The notes under the pieces are model-generated. The model did no database searches and had not been told where the DNA came from. It worked only from the letters and a program-made list of their open reading frames with translations. The translations under genes and the position numbers were made by a program. From NCBI GenBank assembly GCA_963795795.1, contig CAWCJS010000006.1, positions 1 to 64,000 of the forward strand: a stretch of 64,000 nt of DNA. The letters run 5' to 3'. Below are positions 1-8,786 of the stretch, piece after piece; the first letter of the stretch is position 1, and each line of letters begins with the position of its first letter. Source of the DNA: Palsa-504 sp963795795 (GTDB lineage: Bacteria; Actinomycetota; Actinomycetes; Streptosporangiales; Streptosporangiaceae).

Positions 1-32
1 CCCCCCCCCCCACCAGACCCCCCCCCCCCCCC
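1..32. other. poly-C low-complexity edge
   Basis: The first 32 bases are nearly all C, broken only by CACCAGA. Ordinary coding sequence begins straight after. A homopolymer like this at the edge of a sequence is typical of an assembly or read-end artefact, so the first bases should not be trusted. Confidence 0.7.
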
Positions 33-1364
33 AATCCGCGCGCCGGTCTCGCTGACGAGACAGCCGTCCTGAACGCCGAGGTCGCATTCGCCGGCAACGA
101 CATCGACCGGGCCCGCGCCCTTGCCGAGGGCGCCGTGGCCTCGCCGCGGGTGAGCCCCAGGGTCCGCTGCCATGCTCTCGAACTGCTCGGCCGTATCCTG
201 CGGGGAAAAGATCTGGACACCGCCAGGGACGCCTTCGAGCAGGCCCTGGCGACCGCGGATGCGTCAGGCCTCGCCGTGTGGCGGCTGCGTGCCCTGCATC
301 AGCTCGGCACCATCGACATGTTCGACGACGCTCGCACCGACCGCCTCTCCCAGGCTCGGCGTATTGCCGATGAGCTGGGCGCCACCAGCACTGGCGCGGT
401 CATTGACCTGCAACTCACCGCCGCTGCTATGTTCCGCTTCGAACTCGGCGAGGCCGAACATCACGCCCAGTCCGCGCTGGCTGTCAGCACCCGGCTCGGG
501 CTGGCCAAGACGCATGCCATCGCGCTGCTTTTCCTGGCCGAGATACAAGCATTGCGCCGTGACCGCGTGGGCATGGATCGCTTTCTCGCCCTCGCCCATG
601 CCGCCGAACCCGGCGATCCGGAAATCGAAGGCAGCGCGCTGGCCGGTGCGCACGGGATGCTGGCACTGCTGGACGACGACACGGCGGGCGCTCTCCAGAG
701 CCTCGGCCGCGGCGTCGCGATCCTCGACACGCTGCCCCAGCAGGGTCCGGCCCCATACCGGGCGGTATGGCCGTTGCTGCTGGCAGCGAACGGCGACGCA
801 GGCGCAGCCGCCGCGACTGGCAATGCCCGGCGGATCGGCCTGGCCGTCAACCGGGTCAACCGGGGAATCCTCGGCTACGCCGACGCGATCCTCGCCGGTC
901 GCGCCGGGAACCAGCACCAGGCCACCGAATTGGCCCTCGCCGCGGACAGTGAGCTGCGCCACTACCCGGTCTGGGCGGACCTGGCCCGGCTCTACGCCGC
1001 CGGGCCGGCGCTGGCCGACGGCTGGGGCCAGCCGCGGCAGTGGCTGGAGATGGCGGTCGGCACTTTCCTCCGGCACGGGATCGAGCCACTGACGCTGCGG
1101 TGCCGCCGGCTGCTGGAACAGCCGCAACCTAGCCGCTGGTCCAGGCTGGGCATCACCGACCGGCAGGCCGACGTACTCCGGCTCATAGCCGAAGGCATCC
1201 CCAACAAGGAGATCGCGGCACGATTGCATCTCTCCCCCCGCACCGTGGAGAAACACGTCGAAAGCCTCCTCCGCAAGACCTCTGCCCGGTCCCGAACCCA
1301 GCTCGTGGCAATCGCCGGGCCGGAATCACCCGTAGACGTACGGCAATCGCGAGGCTCCGCATGA
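33..1364 (+). CDS. LuxR-family regulator, 5' end missing
   Basis: The frame is open from the window edge, so the start lies outside; a GTG at 135 is in frame but cuts through the helical repeats. The body is Ala/Leu-rich with TPR-like helical hairpins, as in the C-terminal half of LAL/MalT-type regulators. The last ~65 residues form a GerE-type helix-turn-helix (ITDRQADVLRLIAEG, then IPNKEIAARLHLSPRTVEKH) that should bind DNA. The N-terminal ATPase or sensor part, if present, is not visible. It reads toward the convergent nitrile hydratase operon. The family call is firm; the signal sensed and the targets are unknown. Confidence 0.85.
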   Translation, partial: NPRAGLADETAVLNAEVAFAGNDIDRARALAEGAVASPRVSPRVRCHALELLGRILRGKDLDTARDAFEQALATADASGLAVWRLRALHQLGTIDMFDDARTDRLSQARRIADELGATSTGAVIDLQLTAAAMFRFELGEAEHHAQSALAVSTRLGLAKTHAIALLFLAEIQALRRDRVGMDRFLALAHAAEPGDPEIEGSALAGAHGMLALLDDDTAGALQSLGRGVAILDTLPQQGPAPYRAVWPLLLAANGDAGAAAATGNARRIGLAVNRVNRGILGYADAILAGRAGNQHQATELALAADSELRHYPVWADLARLYAAGPALADGWGQPRQWLEMAVGTFLRHGIEPLTLRCRRLLEQPQPSRWSRLGITDRQADVLRLIAEGIPNKEIAARLHLSPRTVEKHVESLLRKTSARSRTQLVAIAGPESPVDVRQSRGSA

Positions 1365-1575
1365 CCGAGGCAGCCACGGGAAATCACCCGCTCAATCAGC
1401 ACGCTTGGCACCGGATCAACCCCAAGCCAATGCCCTAATCACTTCGTCCAAGTCCGCGTCCACCCGGTCCGCTCGAACCGGGTGCGCAGGGAGACCCCAA
1501 GTACGAAAGGTACTCGGCGCGTCGAGGATGACCGGGCGGAGTAGCAGGCGCGACGTCTAGTCACGTTCGGTTACG

Positions 1576-1826
1576 TCACGCTGGCTCGGGTAGGGTCTCC
1601 ACCAGCGTTTCCAGCGCGGCGGTCCAGCTTTCCCAGTAGGGGCGGCCCGGTTCGGCCGCGATGGCCGCGATGAGCTGGCGCCGGAACGGTTCCCGGTCGC
1701 CGCCGAACGCGTGCTCGACGACCGCGGCGGCCAGCGCGAACGCCGTGCTCTGCCAGGGCGCGTCGAAGGCCAGCTCGCCGTTCCGGCGGGCAGGTCCATC
1801 CCCGACAGGCTCGGCGGCGCGCTCAC
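1576..1826 (-). pseudogene. nitrile hydratase activator, frameshifted
   Basis: Translation from GTG 1826 gives MSAPPSLSGMDLP. A second frame then reads RRNGELAFDAPWQSTAF and continues to PYWESWTAALETLVETLPEPA and a TGA at 1578-1576. Joined, the two match the small activator (P14K/NhlE-like chaperone) that helps load metal into nitrile hydratase. The break lies at a three-base C run at 1788-1790; adding one C restores the conserved DLPRRNGEL. It follows the alpha subunit, the usual beta-alpha-activator order. The lesion may be genuine or a sequencing indel. Confidence 0.7.
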
Positions 1827-1879
1827 AGCCGGGCCACGCCGATCATCGAGTCCCGGGTGACCAGCCCGGCCAGCTCGGC

Positions 1880-2416
1880 CTACGTCATGCCCTCGGTCCC
1901 TGCCGGGCGCTCGGGCAGGACGAGATAACGGACTTCGGCGGAGGAATCCCACACCCGGATCTCCGTATCGCCGGGCAGCCGGCAACCCATCTCGGCGAGC
2001 AGCGCCCTCGGCTCGCGGACCATCCTGGCCCGGTACGGAGGATCCTTATACCAGGCCGGCGGCAGCCCTAGCGTCGGCCACGGATAGCACGAGCACAGCG
2101 TGCACACGATGACGTTATGCACGGCAGGGGTGTTCTCCACGACCACCATGTGATCGCCTTCCGCGCCACCGAAGCCGAGCTCGGCGATGGCGGCGGTGCC
2201 GTCGGCCAGCAGCCGTTGTTTGTAATCCGGGTCGGTCCAGGCGCGGGCCACGACCTTTGCCCCGTTCAGCGGGCCGATCTCTGACTCATAGCGGCGGGTG
2301 ATCTCCTCGATGAACCCCTTGGGCACCAGCCCCCGCTCGGTCAGCAGCGCCTCCAGCACCGCGACCCGCTGCTCGACCGGCGAGACCGGAGCGGGATGAT
2401 GGCCTCCCTCGTTCAT
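1880..2416 (-). CDS. nitrile hydratase alpha subunit, cobalt type
   Basis: 178 residues, close to the shorter members of the family. It would hydrate nitriles to amides in the cytoplasm. The metal-binding claw VCTLCSC is at residues 104-110 (Cys105, Cys108, Ser109, Cys110); Thr rather than Ser at 106 marks the non-corrin cobalt class. Flanking conserved stretches EGDHMVVVENTPAVHNV and CYPWPTLGLPPAWYK are intact. The ATG at 2416 overlaps the beta stop as ATGA, implying translational coupling. The partner beta gene and the activator are both damaged here, so activity is doubtful unless those lesions are sequence errors. Confidence 0.93.
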   Translation of the reverse strand: MNEGGHHPAPVSPVEQRVAVLEALLTERGLVPKGFIEEITRRYESEIGPLNGAKVVARAWTDPDYKQRLLADGTAAIAELGFGGAEGDHMVVVENTPAVHNVIVCTLCSCYPWPTLGLPPAWYKDPPYRARMVREPRALLAEMGCRLPGDTEIRVWDSSAEVRYLVLPERPAGTEGMT

Positions 2417-3040
2417 GCCCCCTCCAGGTAGCTGTCCCACAGGTCGACGTGCACCCACACGCCGCGCTGGCCGTCCCGCCACAGCTCGGCGGCGTCGAAC
2501 CGGACCGAGTACGCCGGCTCGTGGCGGCGGGCGGCGCCGTGAGCCTCGATGTCGGGTACCGAATAGATTCCGTCCACCCGCACCACCGTCCCGGCCTTGC
2601 CCCGCACATACCCCGGACAGCGAGTGTGGCCCGGCGGATGCCACTCGCGCACCCGCACACGGTCCCCGACCCCGAAGCGGGCCTCCTCGACGTCGGGACC
2701 GGCATCACTTACCAGCGGCGCGAGGACCGGCCCCGCTCAGCGGGAACCGCCCGCCGGCGCGGCCCTCGAGCTCCGCACGGGTCACCAGCCCATGCTCGAC
2801 AGCCAACGTGGCCGCCGCGGTCAGCCAGTGCTCGTAATAGCTCGACGTCAGGTAGTGGCCCGGCTCCATCCGCTCAATCGAGTGCCGGAACTCACCCCCA
2901 CTGGCCTGCACCGCGCCGGCGACAACCACCATCAGCGCCCAGGCCAACGCCTGCCACCGACCGGGAAACGCAGGCTACGCCGGCGAATGAGCCACCGATC
3001 CGAAACCCTGCCTGCCACCCAGGTCATGGATACCGTCCAC
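2413..3040 (-). pseudogene. nitrile hydratase beta subunit, interrupted
   Basis: Three segments together make one beta subunit. GTG 3040 starts VDGIHDLGGRQGFGSV, the family N-terminus. An in-frame TAG at 2977-2975 follows, then AFPGRWQALAW and GGEFRHSIERMEPGHYL. A one-base frame change near 2728-2734 in a G/C run leads to the SH3-like C-terminal half (RFGVGDRVRVREWHPPGHTR ... VHVDLWDSYLEGA). The stop overlaps the alpha start. Two independent lesions argue for decay of the operon. Naturally split beta subunits exist in some relatives, but no good start codon opens the second half here. Confidence 0.8.
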
Positions 3041-3302
3041 CAGCAGGACTCTACCCGTCCGGGCTCCTGTCAGCCGCCGCGGACGCGGCATCACAGCGCC
3101 CACAGCGCGATAGCCATGCCGAGGTCAGCAGATGGCCTGGTCATCGCCCCGCTTCGATGACCGTGCCGCCGACCGATCCGATCAGGGAAGACCGGTCGCA
3201 CCCCGCATGGCCCGACGAGTTGCCGGCCGCCGGGCCGTGCCCGCAGGCGGGCATGGGGAGCGTCCTATGCTGGGAATGCTTGCGGTGGGCACAGGAGGCG
3301 TG

Positions 3303-3893
3303 ATGGCGCGTATCAGTTACGTCGATCCGGGCACGGTGACCGACCCGGAGCTGGCCGGGTACCTGGCTGATGCCCGGGAGCACGGGACGCCCCGGCTGGA
3401 GAGCCAGGCGATCCGGGCGCACGTCCCGGCGGTCCTGCGCAGCTTCAGCCAGTCCTGGCAGCAGGTGTTCCGGGACGGCGTGCTCGATCACCGGGTCAAG
3501 GAGCTGGCCCGGGTGTTCATCGCCAAGTCTCTGGACTGCGGGTACTGCGCCGCCCAGCGCTCGGACCTGGGCGCCGCCCAGGGCCTGGACGAGCGCGCCT
3601 TCGATGAGGTCATCGACTTCCGCCAGTCGCAGCTGCTGACCGAGCGGGACAAGGCCGCGCTGCGGTGGGCCGAGGCGATCGCCTGGGACCCCGGGCTGGC
3701 CGATGATGACCTGTGGGCCGAGCTGCACCGCCACTTCACCGAGCCCGAACTGGTCGAGCTCGGCTATTTCATCGGCCTGACGATGGGACAGCAGCGGTTC
3801 CTCAAGACCCTCGGCGTACGCCACGGCGACCTAGGCCGCGACAGCCTGGCCGGACTCACCCCCAACGCCGCCGCCGCACTGACCGGCAGCTGA
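3303..3893 (+). CDS. carboxymuconolactone decarboxylase/AhpD-like protein
   Basis: 196 residues. The ATG at 3303 is preceded by AGGAGG at 3293-3298, so longer upstream readings are not needed. The segment ELARVFIAKSLDCGYCAAQR carries the Cys79-x-x-Cys82 pair of the AhpD/CMD fold, used by alkylhydroperoxidase-like members for thiol-dependent peroxide reduction; lactone decarboxylases lack it. It is therefore more likely redox-active than a true decarboxylase. It stands alone between the broken nitrile hydratase operon (divergent) and a VOC relic. The physiological substrate is not evident. Confidence 0.85.
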   Translation: MARISYVDPGTVTDPELAGYLADAREHGTPRLESQAIRAHVPAVLRSFSQSWQQVFRDGVLDHRVKELARVFIAKSLDCGYCAAQRSDLGAAQGLDERAFDEVIDFRQSQLLTERDKAALRWAEAIAWDPGLADDDLWAELHRHFTEPELVELGYFIGLTMGQQRFLKTLGVRHGDLGRDSLAGLTPNAAAALTGS

Positions 3894-4125
3894 CTCCTAG
3901 CCCGGACGCCACCAGACGGCCACCGGATCACGCCAGCCCGCGCAGATCATCCTGGCCGGTACGTCTCCCGCACCAGGCAGCCGTAACGCTCACCGGCCCG
4001 CAGTTCCTCAGCACAGAAGACATCTAGAACAGGGAGGGGAAGCGCAATCCCGCGCGCGGACCCTCTTGCGGTGCGCCGGTTTGCGGCCAGGCAGCGTGCT
4101 TGGGTCAGGGGCGACCGCGGCGTCG

Positions 4126-4350
4126 TCAGCGGGCGAACTTGTCGTTGGTGGCCTGGGTGACGGGGTAAAGAAGTTGACGAGGTTGCCGTAGGGGTCCCGG
4201 AACAGGAGCGACCGGTTGCCCTAGGGCATCGTGGTGGGCTCGTTGACGAAGTCCTCGGCGAAGCCGACCAGGTTCTGGTGCACGCTGTCCACGTCGTCGA
4301 CGAGGAACTCGATGATGACGGTGTTGTTGTCGGCCGGCCGGGCGGCGGGT
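4126..4350 (-). pseudogene. VOC/glyoxalase-family relic
   Basis: One frame reads DNNTVIIEFLVDDVDSVHQN and continues to FAEDFVNEPTTMP, then a TAG at 4223-4221 where the family has Trp, then GNRSLLFRDPYGNLVNFFTP. The final VTQATNDKFAR lies in the next frame, shifted at a four-base G run (4162-4165, plus strand). This is the C-terminal half of a VOC-superfamily protein; the N-terminal half is absent. It is inactive as written. Confidence 0.7.
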
Positions 4351-4458
4351 CAAGGACGCCGCAGGCCGCCACTCACTCCAGCACAGTGATTCTCGCTGGC
4401 CCGGAGTCCCCGCCGGGGAGCCGGGCCCTGAAGTGCGCGGTGTCCCACTGCCAGATAG

Positions 4459-4491
4459 GTGACATACGCTCGTATGTGATATGATCGTATG
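4459..4491 (+). promoter_or_regulatory. toxin-antitoxin promoter and operator
   Basis: A perfect dyad CATACG-CT-CGTATG lies at 4463-4476, and a further CGTATG half-site at 4486-4491. TATGAT at 4480-4485 is a good -10 box and GTGACA at 4459-4464 a possible -35. The dyad therefore sits in the promoter spacer. The -10 ends seven bases before the ATG at 4493, so the transcript is probably leaderless. The layout fits autorepression by the toxin-antitoxin complex. Confidence 0.6.
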
Positions 4492-4492
4492 C

Positions 4493-4741
4493 ATGGCGCA
4501 GGTAGACAGGTTTTCCGTGACCATGCCGCCCGAGGTCGGAGAGGGCGTCCGGCAGGCCGCGGCCCGGCAGGGCACTAGCGTGTCGACGTGGCTTACCGAC
4601 GCGGCGGCCGACAAGCTGCGCAATGAGCTCCTCGGCGCTGCTCTGGACCAATGGGAGGCGCAGGACGGCTCGTTCACCCAGGCGGAGCTGGATGAAGCGG
4701 CGTCCCGGCTCGGGCTTGCGCCGCGTTCGGATGTGGCGTGA
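4493..4741 (+). CDS. ribbon-helix-helix-type antitoxin
   Basis: 82 residues. The N-terminal stretch VDRFSVTMPPEVGEGVRQAA followed by SVSTWLTDAAADKL matches short CopG/ribbon-helix-helix DNA-binding antitoxins; the acidic C-terminal tail probably wraps the toxin. ATG 4493 is preferred to the ATG at 4481 because the -10 box covers 4480-4485. The stop overlaps the toxin start as GTGA, the standard coupling of such pairs. It would neutralise the PIN toxin and repress its own promoter at the CATACG dyad. Confidence 0.8.
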   Translation: MAQVDRFSVTMPPEVGEGVRQAAARQGTSVSTWLTDAAADKLRNELLGAALDQWEAQDGSFTQAELDEAASRLGLAPRSDVA

Positions 4742-5115
4742 AGGCGGTCCTGGACGCGGGTGCCCTGGTGGCGGTTGATCGCCGGAACCGCCTGATCGGC
4801 GCCCAACTGCGGGTGCTCCAGCAGCAGGGAACGCCGATCCGGGTCAGTTCCGCAGTAGTGGGCCAAGTCTGGCGGGACGGGCGCAAGCAGGCCAACCTCG
4901 CCCGGGTGCTGGCCGGCGTCGGCATCGAGGCACTTGGCAAGGACGACGGCAAGCGCATCGGCGAACTGCTCGCGCTGTCAGGCTCCGCAGATATCGTCGA
5001 CGCGCACGTAGCGCTGATTACAGCGCACGCCGACCTCGTCTTGACCAGCGATCCCGGCGACATCCGCAAGCTACTGCAGGCTCGGAGGGTTCCGGCGCGG
5101 GTCCTGACCGTGTAA
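4738..5115 (+). CDS. PIN-domain toxin (VapC-like ribonuclease)
   Basis: 125 residues beginning at a GTG that overlaps the antitoxin stop. Acidic residues typical of a PIN nuclease are present: Asp6 in KAVLDAGAL, Asp in SADIVDAHVAL and the final SDPGDI. The second position shows GQVWR where classical VapC proteins have Glu, as in a subfamily of actinobacterial PIN toxins. The predicted role is Mg-dependent cleavage of RNA when released from its antitoxin. The RNA target cannot be read from sequence. Confidence 0.82.
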   Translation: MKAVLDAGALVAVDRRNRLIGAQLRVLQQQGTPIRVSSAVVGQVWRDGRKQANLARVLAGVGIEALGKDDGKRIGELLALSGSADIVDAHVALITAHADLVLTSDPGDIRKLLQARRVPARVLTV

Positions 5116-5142
5116 GGCTCCCGGACCTCGCGAATCTCCTAG

Positions 5143-5212
5143 GGGTACCGGCGCATCCACGGCGAGCTGACTGGGCTGGCTAGAAGGTCGCGCCGTCGAC
5201 GGTGTGGAGCCA
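5143..5212 (+). pseudogene. integrase-type transposase fragment
   Basis: A short stretch reads YRRIHGELTGLG, a TAG, then KVAPSTVW. This is the helix just before the catalytic core of IS3/IS481-type integrases (family pattern YRRIHGEL.GLG.KVA.STVW). Nothing else of the element is recognisable, so it is a relic of roughly 25 codons. Confidence 0.45.
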
Positions 5213-5350
5213 CAGTGACCTGCGACTCGCGCACGCCAACGTGCTGCAGTACCTAGGCAGCCAGGGCGGCCTGGGGGTGCAGGACCTGGCGGTTCGTGCG
5301 GGCGGAGCCGCGGCGGGACCTGACCGCGGCTCCGGTCCGTCTGGCGAGAG

Positions 5351-5770
5351 TTAGCTGGCCACGATGCCCGCGGGCGTGGCGCCGGCAGGCAGCGCGAACG
5401 GGGAGGTGCCCAGCTCGGTCAGGCTGCCGCCGTTGACAGCGAACACGCCGACCTTGCCGATCCTGCTCTCATCGACATACCGGAAACGGCCGTCAGGGCT
5501 CAGCCGGGCGTCGACGGCACCGCCGCCGGTAGCGGCGACCGGGGTGCTGCCGAGCAGGGTCAGCGTGCCGTCGGGGGCGATCTGGTAGCGGGAGAGCTCG
5601 CCGGATCCGGTGTTCACGGTGAACAGGAACTGGCCGTCATGGGTGATCTCCACCCAGCACGGCGCGGTCTGCTGGTCCGCCAACGGAGAGCCCGCGACCG
5701 GGGTCAGCGTCCCGTTGAAGGAGTCGGCGAACGCGGAGATGGTCCCGGTGCCGGCGCCGACGTTGTGCAC
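5351..5770 (-). pseudogene. lactonase-type beta-propeller, 3' fragment
   Basis: About 139 residues with propeller-blade repeats (ISAFADSFNGTLTPVAGSPL, then ITHDGQFLFTVNTGSGELSRY, then LSPDGRFRYV...VGVFAVNGGSLTELGTSPF). Intact 7-bladed lactonase/YVTN proteins are 350-400 residues with a secretion signal. Here only the last two or three blades remain, and an in-frame TAG lies shortly upstream of the only GTG. This is the 3' remnant of a secreted beta-propeller protein and unlikely to fold alone. Confidence 0.65.
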
Positions 5771-5971
5771 GTCCTGCGCTGGCGCACGCTAAGCCGCGGT
5801 GCCCGGGCGCCTCCTGCGGTGTTCCAGTCCCGAGGGGGCCGGTCCGGCCGCGACGGTAAGACGGACACCTGCCCGGGCACTAATACAGCCTAGGAGATTG
5901 GCTAGCGTCCGCGCTTCCCGCTGTACCGATGTCCTGGAAAGGACGGAAGCCACAGGCGGGCCTGGCGCGTG

Positions 5972-6754
5972 TCAGCCGGCGAGCGTGCCCGTGTCTACGG
6001 GGATGCAGGCGCCGTTGATCGCAGCTCCGCCCGCGCCGGCCAGGAACGTGATAAGCCCGGCGACCTCGGTCGTTTCGACGAACCGCCGGGCCGGCTGTTC
6101 GGCAGTCATGCTGGCGGTGACGTCGTCCCGGCTGATCCCGCGCAAGCGCATGTGGTCGCGGATCTGGTTCTCGGCCAGCGGCGTGCGCATCCAGCCCGGG
6201 GCGACGGCGTTGGCGGTCAGGCCGGCCTCGGCGCCCTCAAGGGCGGCCACCTTCACCAGGCCGAGCACGGCGTGCTTGGCCGCGACGTACGCCGCCTTAT
6301 ACGGCGCGCCGACCAGGCCGGCCGTGGATGAGGTCACGATGATCCGGCCGCCCGGCTGCCGGGTCAGCTGCGGCCACGCGAACTTCATCGCCAGGAACGG
6401 GCCCTTGACCATGAGATTCATCAGACGATCCCAGTCGGCCTCGGCGTAACTGGCGATCGGGTTCATCGCCTGCGCTCCCGCATTCAGGACCAGGATGTCG
6501 AGCCGACCGTACCGCTCCAGCGCCAGGTCAACCATCCGCCGGTTGCCCTCGGCGGTAGCCACGTCGGCGATCAGGCAGCCATCACCGTGCACGTCCACGG
6601 GCACCACGGTGGCACCGGCGTGGCGCAGCGCCCGCCAGGTCGCACTGCCCAGGGCACCTGCCGCCCCCGTCAAGATCGCCACACGCCCGTTCAGCGGGCC
6701 GCCGGGACTACCGCCGATGGGCGCTCCCCGTTCACGCCGTGCCTGATCTGTCAC
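5972..6754 (-). CDS. short-chain dehydrogenase, 3-hydroxybutyrate dehydrogenase-like
   Basis: 260 residues. The Rossmann cofactor loop TGAAGALG is near residue 29, followed by LVLNAGAQ and the active-site AAYVAAKHA (YxxxK). The segment GWMRTPLAENQIRDHMRLRG resembles the substrate loop of D-3-hydroxybutyrate dehydrogenases, so oxidation of a short 3-hydroxyacid or ketone is the best guess. The C-terminus INGACIPVDTG is typical. It sits alone; the MocR-type gene on the same strand ends about 300 bases upstream. Confidence 0.85.
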   Translation of the reverse strand: MTDQARRERGAPIGGSPGGPLNGRVAILTGAAGALGSATWRALRHAGATVVPVDVHGDGCLIADVATAEGNRRMVDLALERYGRLDILVLNAGAQAMNPIASYAEADWDRLMNLMVKGPFLAMKFAWPQLTRQPGGRIIVTSSTAGLVGAPYKAAYVAAKHAVLGLVKVAALEGAEAGLTANAVAPGWMRTPLAENQIRDHMRLRGISRDDVTASMTAEQPARRFVETTEVAGLITFLAGAGGAAINGACIPVDTGTLAG

Positions 6755-7059
6755 CTCGGCACCTCCCTAACTCAACCGACGTACCCAATTCGTGCCAGAG
6801 GCACGTCAGCTTCAGCGACCAGATCATTGCGGCCGCGACCAGGCCGTAGGAAAACCCCCGCACGGCGCGTGCCACAGACACAGATCAGCCGCCTCTGCGC
6901 AGGCATCGCGATCACGATGGACCAACACCAAATCGCGCCGACCGGCGGATATGTCGATGCCGGACAGGATCCCGCGGAACTCCCGGCCGCAGCACCATCA
7001 CCGTTACCCCCGAACCGCCCGCAAGCCGGGCGGTGACCTTGGCGGCGACGGCGACGGCG
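6755..7059. other. intergenic, nothing recognised
   Basis: About 300 bases between the SDR start and the MocR stop. I see no conserved coding segment, hairpin or repeat in it. Confidence 0.5.
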
Positions 7060-8574
7060 TCAATGCGGATAGAAGTCCTCGGTGGTCGCCGGCCAGTCCG
7101 ACGAGGTAAGCCGCCACGGCTCGTCCGGCGCGGCGGGGATGGCCGCCGCGGTCAGCGACTGATCCTCGGCCAGGACAGCCTTCACGGCGGCGTGCAGCCG
7201 GGCGGCGGCCTCGTCGCAATGCCGCGGCGCGATCCGGGCGTAGGACAGCACCAGGCCTGGAGGGCCGGCCGATGCGACCCGCATCGGGCCAAGCGCGCTG
7301 ACCCCCAGCCCGAGCTGCCGCGAATGAGCCACGACGTGCCGTTCGGAAATCCCGGCGGGCAGCTCAAGGAGAATCTCGAGCCCGGCCGCGGGGCCATGCT
7401 GGGGCCAGCCGGGGAAGTAGCGGTGCAGCTGGCGGCCAAGCTCCGCCCGGCGGGCCCCGTAAGCGAGCCGGACGTGCCGTACATGCTGGTCGTATTGCCC
7501 CGACTCAAGCCAGGACGCCAGCGCGTGCTGCTCGATCACGCCGGTGCCGAAGTCGTCGTCACGCTTGGTCTCGGCGATGGCCTGAAGCAGGCCCGGCGGC
7601 GGGACGACCCAGCCGAGCCGCATTCCGGGTGCCAGCGTCCGGCTGACCGACCCGAGCAGGATGACGTGGGCCGGGCGCATCCCCTGCAGGCAGGCGAGCG
7701 CGCGCCGACCGAAGTGGAAGTCCGCCCGGTGGTCATCCTCGACGACCAAGGCGGAGCACGCCACCGCCCATTCCAGCAGGCTGGCCCGCCGGGCCGCCGA
7801 CATCACCGTCCCGGTCGGGAACTGGTATCCGGGACTGGTCAGGACGGCGCGGCAGCCGGTTTCCCGGAGCGCGCTGACAACCAGTCCCTCGGCGTCGACC
7901 GGCACCGGTACCGGCTCTAGCCCGTGCACCCGCAGCAGGTACCGGTACACCGGATCACCGGGATCCTCCACGGCGATGCGGTGATGGCCGGCCGCGACCA
8001 GGGCGCGCGCGCTGATCGTCAGCGCCTGCGTTCCCCCGGTCACGACCACGATGCCGTCCGCCGGCGCCATCGCGGCCCGCACCCGGCTCAGATGCGCCGC
8101 GAGCTGTCCACGCAGCCGCGCCACGCCCCAGGGACCGGTATAGCCGAACTCAGCGGCCGGCAGATACCGGATTACCTCTGCGAACGTCCTGGCCGCCTGC
8201 GATCGCGGGAACAGGGTCAGATCCGGGCCGGCCGGGCGCAGGTCCAGCTCCGGCCGCCACAGGCGCCGGGGATCTCGCCGCGAGCGGAACCACGACGGGT
8301 GATTGGCCGCCGTCCCCGCTGCGTCCGAGACGACGGTCGCCGACCCTGGCCTGGTGACCAGGAACCCCTCGGCCACCAGCTGCGCGTAGGCGTCGACGAC
8401 GACCCCGCGTGACACGCCCAGATCCTGGGCGAGCACACGGCTGGCGGGCAGGCGGGTCCCGGCCGGCAGCCGGCCACTGCGGACCGCATCGCGCAGGCCC
8501 GAGCGGAGCTGCCCGGCGAGGGTTTCCGGGTGGCTCCGGTCCACGTGCAGCAAGATCTCCGGGCCGCCGCTCAT
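7060..8574 (-). CDS. MocR/GabR-type regulator with degenerate PLP site
   Basis: 504 residues from ATG 8574. The N-terminal ~75 residues are a GntR winged helix (LAGQLRSGLRDAVRSGRLPA ... ASRVLAQDLGVSRGVVVDAY). The rest is a fold-type-I aminotransferase-like domain. Where active or PLP-binding relatives have SKTLAP, this protein has GSVSRTLAPGMRLGW, so the Schiff-base lysine is arginine (codon CGG). The usual EDDYDSEF is EDDHRADF, another departure. It may bind a ligand without an internal aldimine. It is divergent from the Rieske-ThDP operon and probably regulates it through the direct repeats at 8787-8821. Confidence 0.88.
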   Translation of the reverse strand: MSGGPEILLHVDRSHPETLAGQLRSGLRDAVRSGRLPAGTRLPASRVLAQDLGVSRGVVVDAYAQLVAEGFLVTRPGSATVVSDAAGTAANHPSWFRSRRDPRRLWRPELDLRPAGPDLTLFPRSQAARTFAEVIRYLPAAEFGYTGPWGVARLRGQLAAHLSRVRAAMAPADGIVVVTGGTQALTISARALVAAGHHRIAVEDPGDPVYRYLLRVHGLEPVPVPVDAEGLVVSALRETGCRAVLTSPGYQFPTGTVMSAARRASLLEWAVACSALVVEDDHRADFHFGRRALACLQGMRPAHVILLGSVSRTLAPGMRLGWVVPPPGLLQAIAETKRDDDFGTGVIEQHALASWLESGQYDQHVRHVRLAYGARRAELGRQLHRYFPGWPQHGPAAGLEILLELPAGISERHVVAHSRQLGLGVSALGPMRVASAGPPGLVLSYARIAPRHCDEAAARLHAAVKAVLAEDQSLTAAAIPAAPDEPWRLTSSDWPATTEDFYPH

Positions 8575-8786
8575 GCGACCGACCTTATCCATGCCACTTG
8601 CCGCTGGTGCGCGCCCTCGGCCCCGATGATCCTCATGACCCAGTCGCCGGCGCTACGGGCGCGCGCTGCCGGGGATCCGACGGCAAGACGATGGGTCACA
8701 TGTCCTCAGAGTGATTTCCGGCGCGTGGTGTCACTGGCCGCGAGGGTTCGTCCTCGTCCTTGCGCCTTGCTGTCTCGACCGGGAAT

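Noticed and set aside
4373..4465. 30-codon minus-strand frame over the toxin-antitoxin promoter
   Set aside because: It runs through the operator and has no ribosome-binding site or homology.
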